The translations under genes and the position numbers were made by a program. Of a DNA stretch of 64,000 bases, positions 35,078-46,500 are shown in pieces (position 1 is the first letter of the stretch; each line of letters opens with the position of its first letter). Origin of the DNA: Alphaproteobacteria bacterium (GTDB lineage: Bacteria > Pseudomonadota > Alphaproteobacteria > CACIAM-22H2); assembly GCA_016124335.1 (NCBI GenBank), contig WGNX01000005.1, forward strand, positions 186,001-250,000, written 5' to 3'. The notes under the pieces are model-generated. The model saw only the letters and a program-made list of their open reading frames with translations, did not search any database and was not told where the DNA came from.

Positions 35078-37425
35078 TGATCGAGTTCATGAAGGTTGGC
35101 CCGGCGACGCTCGCCGGGCATGCGGCGACGTTCGGGCTGGAAGACGGCCACACGCTGCGCGTGGCGATGCTTTCGGCCGATCTTGCGCGCGTCAGCGTTC
35201 TGCCCGCCGCCGGCCATCCGGTCGACCGCACCTGGATGGTGGCGCCCGATGGCGACGTGCCAGTCGAGGGCCGCTCGCGCCTTTCCGACGCCGGCTTCGC
35301 GTGCCCGACCGCGAAACTGTCGGGCGAGGATGGCGCGCAGGCGATCGCGGCCGGCGACATCCGTGTCCGCGTGCTTGCCGAACCCATGCGCCTGATCTTC
35401 GAGCGGCGCGGTGCGGACGGAAAATTCCACGCTGTCCTTTCCGATCGCGAGAGTGCCGCCTATGTGCGCGCCGACGAGGGCCGCAAGCTGCGCCACTACC
35501 AGACGCGCGACACGGCCGAACGCTATTTCGGGTTGGGCGACAAGACCGGGCCGCTTGATCGCGCGGGTCGGCGCTTCCGCTGCCTGCAGCTCGATGCGCT
35601 GGGCTACGACGCCGAGATCGGGGACCCGCTCTACAAGCACGTGCCGTTCTTCCTCGTGCGCAATCCCGACGCGAGCGTGGCCGGGCTTTTCTACGACACG
35701 CTGGCGCCCGTGACGGTCGATCTCGGGTGCGAACGCTCGAACTATCACGGCATCTACCGGCACGTGGAAGTCGAACAGCCGGCGCTGGATTTCTATGTCC
35801 TTTTCGGTGATCGCATTGCCGATATCGTGGAGGGTTTCGCGCGGCTGACCGGCATGCCCTGCCTGCCGCCGCGCTGGAGTTTCGGCTTCGCCTTCACCAC
35901 GATGCACCATGCCGACCATCCGCAAGCGCAGGCCGTGATCTCCGGCTTCGCGGACCGCTGCCGGGCCGAACGCATCCCGATCAGCGCGATCCATTTCGGC
36001 TCGGGCTATTCGAGCCGCGGCAAGCGGCGCTATGTGTACACCTGGAACCGCGACAAGTTCCCCGATCCGCAGGCGCTTTTCGCCAAGCTGCGCGGCATGG
36101 AACTGAAGACCGTCGCGAACCTGAAGCCCGTGCTGATCGACGACCATCCGGCCTATGCCGGCATCGCCGCCAAGAAGGGCTTCCTCGAGCGGCGCGACGG
36201 CGGGCCGGTCGTCGAACAGTTCTGGGACGGGCACGGCAGCTTCCTCGATTTCACGAACGCGGCCACGGGCGCCTGGTGGCAGCAGGGGCTGTCGCAGCAG
36301 ATCCTCGATGTGGGATTCGATGCGGGCTGGAACGACAACAACGAGTACGAGGCGTGGCGCGACGGTTCGCTCTCGCACGGGTTCGGGCGCGCGATCCCCG
36401 TGCAGGCCTCGCGGCCGCTGCATGCGCTGCTGATGACGCGCGCGACCTATGAGGAGACGAAGCGGCGCAATCCCGACAAGCGTCCCTTCACGATCACGCG
36501 CGCGGGCCCGCCGGGTATCCAGCGCTATGCCGAGACATGGTCGGGCGACAACTACACGTCCTGGCATACGCTCAAGTGGAACATCCGCAACGGCCTGTCG
36601 ATGGCGCTGTCGGGCATGGCGAAGGTCGGCCACGACATCGGCGGTTTCGCGGGCCCCCAGCCCGATCCCGAACTGCTGTGCCGCTGGGTCGAGATGATGG
36701 CGCTGCATCCGCGCGCGGTGATGAATTCGTGGAAGCCGCCGGTGGGTGCCGCGACCGAGCCGTGGACGCATCCCTCCGTGCTCGATCCGATCCGCGCGGC
36801 GCTTGAGCTGCGCTATCGCCTGCTGCCGCTGATGTATACGCAAGCCCATCTCGCGCACACCAAGGGCACGCCGCCGATCGCCCCGCTCTTCTATCACTAC
36901 GACGGCGACGCGAACTGCTTTGCCGAGCACGACTCGTTCCTGATCGGGCCTGACCTGCTGGCGGCACCCGTCGTCGAACCGGGTGCGCGCCGCCGCAAGG
37001 TCTATCTGCCGGCCGGTCCCGAAGGCTGGATCGACTTCCATACCGGTGCGGTGCATCCCGCCGGAACGAGCGTGGAAGTCGATGCGCCGCTTGGTCGGCC
37101 GCCGCTGTTCGTGCGCATCGGTGCGGCGCTTGTGTTGACCGGCACCGAGATTCCGGCCGTGCGGCCGCACGATGCACCGGCACGCACGCTTTTCATCGCT
37201 CCCGGTTCGGGCAGCGGCAGCGGCGCCAGCCCGCATTTCGAGGACGACGGCGAAAGCTGGAGCCTGGCAAGCGGCGACCATTTCACGGGCCGCATCCGGA
37301 TCGACTGGTCGGCGGCCGAAATCGGCATCGCCGTCGAACGGATCGCGGGGCGGCGCGACATCAAGGTCGCCGAGTTCATCCTTGAGTGTCCGAATCGCGG
37401 TAACAGAACACCCGTTTTTCGATAA
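35077..37425 (+). CDS. GH31 alpha-glucosidase
   Basis: This 782-residue glycoside hydrolase of family 31 hydrolyses terminal alpha-glucosidic (or alpha-xylosidic) bonds. The catalytic nucleophile is Asp420 in GWNDNNEYE and the acid/base is Asp491 in WSGDNYTSW. The N-terminal beta-sandwich spans about residues 20-240, the TIM barrel follows from PPRWSFGFAFTTMHH, and the C-terminal beta domains end near GHFTGRI. No signal peptide, so it is cytoplasmic, acting on sugars brought in by the upstream ABC system. It is co-translated with the ATPase (TAATG). Substrate not fixed by sequence alone. Confidence 0.92.
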   Translation: MIEFMKVGPATLAGHAATFGLEDGHTLRVAMLSADLARVSVLPAAGHPVDRTWMVAPDGDVPVEGRSRLSDAGFACPTAKLSGEDGAQAIAAGDIRVRVLAEPMRLIFERRGADGKFHAVLSDRESAAYVRADEGRKLRHYQTRDTAERYFGLGDKTGPLDRAGRRFRCLQLDALGYDAEIGDPLYKHVPFFLVRNPDASVAGLFYDTLAPVTVDLGCERSNYHGIYRHVEVEQPALDFYVLFGDRIADIVEGFARLTGMPCLPPRWSFGFAFTTMHHADHPQAQAVISGFADRCRAERIPISAIHFGSGYSSRGKRRYVYTWNRDKFPDPQALFAKLRGMELKTVANLKPVLIDDHPAYAGIAAKKGFLERRDGGPVVEQFWDGHGSFLDFTNAATGAWWQQGLSQQILDVGFDAGWNDNNEYEAWRDGSLSHGFGRAIPVQASRPLHALLMTRATYEETKRRNPDKRPFTITRAGPPGIQRYAETWSGDNYTSWHTLKWNIRNGLSMALSGMAKVGHDIGGFAGPQPDPELLCRWVEMMALHPRAVMNSWKPPVGAATEPWTHPSVLDPIRAALELRYRLLPLMYTQAHLAHTKGTPPIAPLFYHYDGDANCFAEHDSFLIGPDLLAAPVVEPGARRRKVYLPAGPEGWIDFHTGAVHPAGTSVEVDAPLGRPPLFVRIGAALVLTGTEIPAVRPHDAPARTLFIAPGSGSGSGASPHFEDDGESWSLASGDHFTGRIRIDWSAAEIGIAVERIAGRRDIKVAEFILECPNRGNRTPVFR

Positions 37426-37471
37426 GTTACACAAATAGTTCGGGAAATCCGGGCCGGACGCAAGACAGTGT

Positions 37472-37500
37472 TTGGCAGCCGGGCGGCTCGCGATTAGAAT
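37472..37500 (+). promoter_or_regulatory. Candidate sigma-70 promoter of the giant exoprotein gene
   Basis: TTGGCA (37472-37477) and TAGAAT (37495-37500) are separated by exactly 17 bp, a close match to the sigma-70 consensus. They stand in an AT-rich pocket between the GH31 stop and the exoprotein start, so this gene is probably expressed on its own. Transcription would start near 37507, giving a leader of about 60 bases. Confidence 0.6.
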
Positions 37501-37568
37501 TTTCCATGTAAAATTTACTTACCCTGGCACCTTCCGGGGTGAGCGGCCCGTTGGAGTGCGATCCCCCC

Positions 37569-40500
37569 ATGTCCGAGGCGTCGCGAGCGAAGAATCGCCG
37601 TGCGCACGACCGCCGAAGCGCCCGCTGGGGCCGCGGCCGGTTGCGTCGGCTTGGGCTCGGCTGGCCTTTGGCGATGGCGCTGGGCGGGCTTTCCGCGCCC
37701 GCATTCGCGCAAAGTCTTCCGCAGGGTGGCACCGTCGTCGGCGGCTCGGGCTCGATCCAGCAGCTCGGCCCGACGCTGCTGCAGATCCAGCAGAACACGA
37801 ACCAGCTCGCGATCGACTGGCAGAGCTTCAATGTCGGCTCGGGTAGCATCGTGCGTTTCCTGCAGCCGGGCGCCGATTCGATCGCACTCAACCGGGTGAT
37901 CGGGCCCGATCCGTCGCAGATCTTCGGCCAGATCCAGGCGAACGGCCGCGTCGTCATCCTCAATCCGAACGGCATCTATTTCGGTCCGTCGAGCCGGGTT
38001 GACGTATCGGGCCTCGTCGCGACGACGGCGAATATCCGCAACGAAGACTTCATGGCCGGCCGCCTTCTGTTCGATCAGGCCTCGGCCAATCCCGATGCCC
38101 GCGTGGTGAACGAGGGCGTGATCTCCATTGCCGACGGCGGCTTCGCCGTTCTCGCGGCCGCGGGCGTTTCGAACACGGGCCGCATCATCGCGGCCGGCGG
38201 CGACGTCGTGCTCGCGGGCACGAAGACCTTCACGATCGATTTCTACGGCGACGGCCTGTTGAGCTTCGCGGCGACAGGTCTTGTCGACCGTGCGCCATCC
38301 GGTGCCGCGGCATTGGTCGACAATTCGGGCGTGATCGAGGTTCCCGGCGGGCGCGTGCTGATGACCGCGCGTGCCGCGCGCGACGTGCTCGACAACGTCA
38401 TCAACACCTCAGGCATCGTCGTCGCGACGAGCGCCCAGATGGTCAACGGCGAAATCGTCATCGACGGCGGCGACGCCGGCGCCGTCAACGTCTCGGGCAC
38501 GCTCGATGCCTCGGGCAAGGGTGCCGGGCAGACGGGCGGCACGGTCAAGGTGCTCGGCGAGACGGTAAAGCTCAACGCCGGCGCGTCCATCGACGTTGCG
38601 GGCGATGCCGGCGGCGGTACCGCCATCGTCGGCGGCAACTTCAAGGGCCACGGGCCGGAGCCCAACGCGAAGGTCGTCTACATGGACGCCGCCGCGATGA
38701 TCGATGCCAGTGCCGTCACGTCCGGCAATGGCGGCAAGGTCGCGCTGTGGGCCGACGATACGGCGAACGTCTCGGGCCGCATTTACGCGCGCGGCGGTGC
38801 GACCGGGGGCGACGGCGGCTACATCGAGACGTCGGGCAAGAACCGCATCTCGTTCGGCGACACGTTTGTCGTCGATACGCTCGCACCGTTCGGCAAGGCG
38901 GGCTCGCTGCTGATCGACCCGACCGATTTCGTCATCCAGACGGTCGGCGGCGACATGACGCCGGCGGTGCTGATTGGCCTGCTGGCAGCGGCGGACGTGA
39001 CGATCGATTCCACGTCGGGCGGCGGCGGCACGACCGGCACGATTTACATCAACAACGCCGTCGTGAACACGGCCGCCACGGCGCGCACGCTGACGCTCAA
39101 CGCGATGGGCGACATCCAGATCGCCGCCGGCGTCAGCTCCACGCTCTACCCGCTGAACCTGAGCCTTCAGGCGAACGGCAATATCGTCGTGGGCGGCGCG
39201 ATCACGACCAACAACGGCAATATCGTCACGCACGCCTATGGCGGTGCGGGCACGGCGGTCAATTTCTCCAGCACGTCGGCCATCGATGTCGGTACGGGCA
39301 ACATCACGCTGAACCTGTCCGGAACGGTCGATTTCGGGGCGAACGTGACGTCAACCGGCACCGTTTCGCTTGCAGCCGGCGGTGCCGTGACGCAAAGCGG
39401 CGGCGGCTATTTCGCCGGCAACAGCGCACTCGTGGTCGGCGGCACGGGCAGCGTGACGCTTGCGGACGTCGGCAACGGGTTCAACAGCGTCACGTTCAAC
39501 CGTACGGGCACGTCGAACGATGTCACGCTGGCGACGTGGATATCGCCCAACGTCCAGGCCTCGACACTCGGGACCGGCAACTACTCGCTGACCGGTCAAG
39601 GTTTCCTGCAGTCCGGCGCCATCGTGCAGGACGCCGGAGGCGGCACGGTCGACATCATCGGCGGCACGGGCAACGTCACGCTCTCGAGCGCCAACAGTTT
39701 CACCGGCGCCCTGACCGTCACCGGCCAGCAGATTTCGGTCTCCAATACGCTCACGGCTACTGGCAGCGGCAGCATCACGCTGAATGCCACGCAGAACGTC
39801 ACGGTCTCCAGCGCGATCTCGACCGTCTCCGGCGACATCCTGATCGAGGGCAACGTCGCGTCGTGGACCGGCCCGTACACGAGCAACGACCCGACTTTCG
39901 CTTCCGCGTCGGGCAATTTTGCCGGCGTCACCCTCGCGGCCGGTTCGTCCGTCATGTCGGCCGGCGGCAACATCGCGATCGCCGGCAAGGGCGGCGACAC
40001 GAACTACAACCAGTTCGGCATCTACATGAATGCCTCGACGGTCGTTTCGACGACCGGCACGGGCGCCGTGACCTTGGTGGGCGAGGGCGGCGCGTCGTCG
40101 AGCGACCTGTTCGGTTCCGGCGGCTCGCACACAGGCATCTATCTCAATGGCGGTGCCACCGGCACCGCGGTCGACATCAGCACGGTCAACGGCGACATCC
40201 GGATGCTCGGCACCGGCGGCGGCGTGGGCACGACCGACAACAATGGCGGCGTCGCGTTCCTGTGGGCCAAGGCGCGCTCGACCGGCGCGGGCTCGATCGA
40301 CATCACAGGGTTCAGCGGCGCCGGCGCCAGCCGCGGCGTCGTGATCGCGCTGACGGGCTCGGAAGTCACCACCTCGTCGGGCAACGTGACGATCACGGGC
40401 ACGGGCGGCGGCGCCCAGCTCACCGGGGCGGGCTTCGTCAGTTCCGGCGTCAGCATCGGCGACGGTCTGGTCCGCTCGATGGGGGCAGGCAACGTCGTTG

Positions 40501-43500
40501 TCGACGGCATCCAGGGTGCGTCCGGCTACGGCATCGAGATCGGTACGGGCGCCAGCACGATCGGCAATGTCGCCATGGTGGGCGACCTCACGATGGAGGC
40601 GGACTCGTATCTTCTGAACGGAACGGTCGCCTTCGCGCATTCGGCGGCAAGCGGAACCATAAATTTCGAGACTGACAACGACGCGACGACCATCGGCGTC
40701 AATGGCGGTTCGGGGTCGCTGGTGCTTTCCGGCGGGATGCTCGGCTCGATCACGGGCTTCGCCAATCTCACGATCGGCTCGGCGACGCAAACCGGCGACA
40801 TCCAGGTCGACAACACCGCCTTCGCGCAGAACCTGACGCTGCGCACGCAGGGCGCGGTCTACACGAACTCGCTGACGATGGGCTCAAACGACCTGACGAT
40901 CTACGCCGACGCCGGATATACGCAAGGGACCGGCGGGCTGACGACGACCGGCACGCTGACCTTCGCGGGAACCGGCGCCGTGAGCGCGACGAACGGCGGC
41001 AACGCATTCTCCAACCTCGTGCTCAACAAGTCGGGCGCGGCCGCCGTTTCGCTCGCCACGAGCGGTGCGGTCGATCTCCAGGCCAGCACGATGGGCACCG
41101 GCGCGCTGAGCCTGACGGCCGTGGGCGTGACGCAATCGGGTGCGCTCGTGACCGGCGGCGACATCTTCGTCGATGGCGGTACCGGCAACATCGCGATGAC
41201 GAATACCGGAAACGCGACTTCCGGAAACGTGCGCTTCGCGACGGCGGGTGCAGGCAACGTCGATTTCTACAACGACATCGCGACGAATTTCGGCGGCGGC
41301 ACGACAGTCGTGGCCGGCGATCTGACGGTCAACGGCTCGCCGTCCTCGGGCCTTGCGCACGTCACCCAGTCCAGCGCCCTTTCGGTCGGCGGCAACGCGT
41401 CCTTCAGCGCCTACGCGTCGAACGTCACGCTGATGAACCCGTCCAACAGCGTCGGCGGTTACTTGGCCTTCGCGAGCAACGGGCTTGGTGACGTCAACTA
41501 TACCGGCGCGGGTGCGGTCGTTCTCGGCGACGCGCTGGTCGCGCACCTCAACATCACCGCAGGCGGCAACATCACGCAGCAGGGCGCCACGGCACTCCTG
41601 GCGGGCTATGGCGCAACCTTCAATGCCGGCGCAAATGCGATCGCGCTGAACAATTTCGGCAACCAGTTCACGGGCCCGGTCGGCCTGACGACGACAGGCG
41701 CCAACGACGCATCCATTACGAACTCGATCGCGCTCGAGTTCGGGGCCACGAGTGTCGGCGGCAACCTGAACGTGACGACGACCGGCGCAAGTTCCGATAT
41801 CACGCAATCGGCGCCGGTCTCGGTCGGCGGCGCGCTTGCCATCGTGTCGGCGGGCGGCAACATCACGCTCAATCAGGGTGCCAACACGTTCACCGGCACG
41901 GTGGACGTCACCAATACCGGCACGGGCAGCCTCGACATTCAGGCCGGCGGCCCGCTGACGCTGGGCACGATTTCGCTCGCTTCGGGTGATCTGTCGGCCG
42001 TGGCGCTCGGGCAACTCGAACTGGCCAGCAACATCACCATGGCGGCGGGCAAGAACATCGACCTGACCGCGAATGGCTTGTCGACCGCGCTGATCCTCGT
42101 TTCCGGCAACGTTACGCTCAACGGCGGTAATTTCTCGGCGGCGTCGGCGCGCTCGGTCATGCTGGTGGGCGACCTCACGACGAACGGCGGCGACATCACG
42201 CTCTACGGCAGTACCGGGGGCGGCACCGGCGATTTCAGCGCCGTCAACGTCACGGCCACATCGCTCGTGGACGCCGGGGGCGGCAACATCCTGATGTCGG
42301 GCATTGGCGGCGACAGTACGCTCGACCACGGCGTCATTATCGCCGCGACCACCGTGCAGACGACCGGAGCCGGCACGATCACGCTTGGCGGCACTGGCGG
42401 CAATTCGTCGGGCGGCATCAATGTCGGCGTCTATCTCTATGCGGGCGCCGACGTGCATACTTCCAACGGCTTGATCACGCTCAACGGCACCGGCGGGAAC
42501 GGCTCGGGGACTAACAATCCGGGCGTTGCGGTCGAGGGGTCGAGCGTGCACACCACGGGCACGGGCGATATCAGCGTCACGGGCCAAGGCGGGTACGAGG
42601 GCGCGGGCGTCGTCGTATCTGGCACCGGTGGCGAGATCGCCACCTACGGCGGCGGCAATATTTATGTCACCGGCACCGGCGGCGCGACGGGCTTGGCCGG
42701 CGGCCTGTTCGGCATCTACGTCGCCGATCTGGGTTCTGGAGCCGGTACGATCTCGGCATCCGGTACGGGATCCGTCACATTGACCGGCACCGGCGGCGCG
42801 GCGGCGACCACGAACAATCATGGCGTAGTGATCGAAAGCGCCACGGTGTCGGCCGGAACGGGCGGGCTCTCGGTCACGGGCACATCCGGCGGCGGTGCCA
42901 CGTCTGGCGGCATCGATCTCGCGACCGGCGGATCGCTGGTCTCGACCGGCAACGTCACGCTCGACGGCAGCGGGTCGACGAATACCGGCATCTTCGAAAT
43001 CGGCGGCGGCCCGATCACGGCCGGCGGCACGGTTTCGCTCACCAGCGACAACGGCATCTCGCTCGACGGATCGGTCGTCACCGCGCCCGGCGGGCTGACG
43101 ATCGCCAGCACCTTCGGCAACGTCTCGCTCGGCAATTCGAGCAACACGATATCCGGAAACATCGTGGCGACGGCCAGTGCGGGGGATCTCACGCTCGTCA
43201 ATAACGGCACCACCTCTATCGGCGCGATCAACGTCTCGAACAATTTCGGTCTCACCTCGGCCGGCACGATCTCGCAGATCGCGGGCATCACCGTCGGCGG
43301 CACGGCGACATTCACCGCGATCAGCGGCGACATCACGATGAATTCGGGCAACGTCGTGACGGGCGACATCGTTCTCAGCACTTCGGGCGGGAATGCCGCA
43401 TGGAACCAGACCGGCGCTGCCAGCTTCGGCAGCAGCTCGGTCTCCGGCACGCTCGCCGTCACGGCGTCGGGGGATATCTCGCAGACCGGCCCGTTCACAG

Positions 43501-46500
43501 TCGGCAGTTCCGCGTCGTTCGACGCGGGCGCGCACCAGATCATGCTCGCCGATCCGTCAAACAGCTTCGGCGGCAGCGTCGCTCTCTTCAACTCCGGCAC
43601 CAATGCCGTGGCGCTCTCGGCGGCCGGCACGCTTGACCTTGCCGCTTCCAACGTCGGTTCCGCGACCACGACCATCTATTCGGCCGGCGCCATCACGCAG
43701 TCGGGCATCCTGACTGCCGCCGGCAACATCGATGTTTCCTCGGGCGGCAATATCACGATGGGCTCGGTGACCAACTCGGTTTCCGGCAGTGCCGCCTTCA
43801 GCACGACCGGCAACGCTACGTTCCACAATGGCGGCGCGACGCTACTGGGCCTCAGTACCGTGGGCGGCAACTTCACGGTGACCTCGGATGCCGGTATCGG
43901 CCAGGTCGGCCCGCTCTCGGTCAACAGCGCCACCTTCAACGCGGCGGGCAACGTGTCGCTCGTCGATCCGGCCAACACGGTGGCGCTCACGCTGAACGCG
44001 ACGACGACGTCCGGCGGCGATTTCGACTTCGCCGGGACCGGCAGCGTGCTCACCGGCACGATGAACGTCGCGGGCAATCTCGGCATTTCGCTCGACAGCG
44101 GTTCGCTCACGCAGTCGACAGCCTATACGGTCGGCGGCATGGCTATTCTGGCGACGACGTCGTCGGGTTCGATCACGCTGGGCAAGGTCAACACGTTTGG
44201 CGCTGGCGCCAGCGTCACCGCCGCCGACGCGCTCACCATTTCCGACAACCAGACCGCGACGACCGGATCGTTCATCGCGAACGCCGGTTCGACGCTGACG
44301 GTTTCCAACGCGAGCGTCACGACGAACGGCGGCATGATCTCGCTCGGTGCGGGACAGAATGTTTCGCTGTCGACCGGAACGCTTGCCTCCAACGGCGGCA
44401 ACATCGCGCTGACGGGCAGCGGCGTCGGCAGCGGCAACTATTCGGGCATCGAGCTGCTGTCTTCGACCGTGTCGGCCACCGGCGGCGACATCACGATGAC
44501 CGGCACCGGTGGCGACACCAGCAACAGCAACATGGGCATCTGGGTCGGGTCGTCGACGACCGTCGACACGACCGGCACCGGCAACATCACGATGATCGGC
44601 AATGGCGGCACGGGTGCCGGTGGCGGCAATGTCGGCGTCTTCGTTTATGCCGGTTCGATTTCCGCGGGTGCCGGTACCATTTCGATCACCGGCACCGGCG
44701 GCGGGCCGGCCAGTTCGGATCACGGTGTCGCGGTGCAGCTCGCCGGCACGGTGGCCGGGACGGGCGATGTCTACGTGACGGGCATGGGCTCGGCGACCGG
44801 CAGCGGCAACGGCATCGTGATCGACGGGATCGGCTCCGGCGTATCCAGTTCTGCCGGCACGCTGTCGCTCGACGGCACGGGCGGCGCGTCGGCCGGCGCG
44901 AACGTGGGCGTTGCCGTGTCGAACGGCGGCATGGCGAGCGCGACAGCCGGCTGGCTTGACGTCATGGGCACCGCTGGCGCGGGCACGAACGCGGGCATCG
45001 ACCTTTCCAACGGCGGCGGTACGGGCGGGCTCGTCTCGACGGGCGTTGCGCTGGTCTCGCTCACCGGAATCGGAGCGGGCGGTGCCGACGGGATCGCGGC
45101 GTCGGGAACCACCTCGATGATCGGCGGCGGTTCGGCGACCGGCGACATCTCGATCATCGCCGATCAGCTAACCTCGCTCGGCGCAGTCACGATCCAGACG
45201 ACGGGTACCGTCCAGTTCGCGCCCTACCTCACGTCGACGAATATCGGCATCAACAACAGCATCGATCCCTTCAATCTCGACGGCACGACGCTTGGATCCG
45301 TCACGGCCGGCGGCATCGTGGTGGGCAGCGGCGCGCAGAACGGCATGATCACGCTGGGCACCGACGCGGCGAACACCTTCTCGACGCCGCTGACCATCCT
45401 GGGCGGCACCGGTGCCGACGTCGCGATCGACGGCGGGCTGACCAGCACGTCGAACGTCACGATATCGACCGCCGGGCTGATCACGCAGTCGGCCCCGGTC
45501 AGCGTGACGGGTGCCGCATCGTTCACGGGCGATGGCGGCATCCAGCTCGACAATCCGGCCAATACGATGAGCGGTCATATCCTCGTCAGTTCCGCCAGCG
45601 GCAACGTGACCGTCTACAACACCGGGCCGACCGTATTCGGCGCGAGCAATGTCTTCGGCTCGCTCGACGTGATCGCGACGGGCGGCGATGTCGGGCAGGT
45701 CGCCGCAATCTCCGTGGGCGGGCCGGCGAGCGTGTCGGCCGACCAGAACATCACCTGGAACAACATCGGAAACGTTTTCGGCGGGGCGCTGTTCCTGACG
45801 AATACCGGTGCCTACTCGATCTCGGTCGCGGCAAGCGGCGGGCTGACGCTGGGCGACGTGAGCATGAACCCGGCCGCGGCGGGCTCGTTCTCGGCCAGCG
45901 CCACGAACGGCTTGGCGCAGTCGTCCGGCGCGATGCTGACGACGGGCACGGGCGCCACCACGCTTGCCGGCGGATCGGCCAATGTGGAACTGGGCGAGGC
46001 GACGAACGCGTTTGGCGGCACGCTTTCGCTGTCCGGTGCCGGCGGCACGCTCGTGGGCACCGTCAACGGCGCGTCGGGTGCGACCGCCGCGCAATATGTC
46101 AGCTCGACCGCCGGCACGTTCGACTTCAACGGCGTGACGATCATCGCGAACACGCCACCGGCGACGACGACCACGACGACCGTCACGCAAACCGAACAGA
46201 CGACAATCACCAACGCGGTATCGGGCTCGACCTCGACCACCAATACGAATCTCCAGACGACGACGGGCGGCGCGACGTCGAATGTTTCGCTCGGCGACCT
46301 GACAGGCGGCGGCGGTGGGACCGGCGGAACGACAGGCGGCCTGACGGGCGGCGATACCGGCGGCACCGGGACCGGCGGCGGGGTCACGATCGTCACGAGC
46401 GGCGAGACGGGCGGCGGCGGAACGGGCGGAAGTGGCTCTGGCAGCGGCGGCACCTCGGGTGACGGAAATTCCGATCAGCCGACGGGCACGATCGTCGTCA

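Noticed and set aside
40884-43535. A very long open reading frame (about 880 codons) antisense to the giant exoprotein
   Set aside because: It is the complement of a repetitive, high-GC coding gene and is Arg/Ala/Gly-rich with no family motifs. Others like it on this stretch have the same cause.
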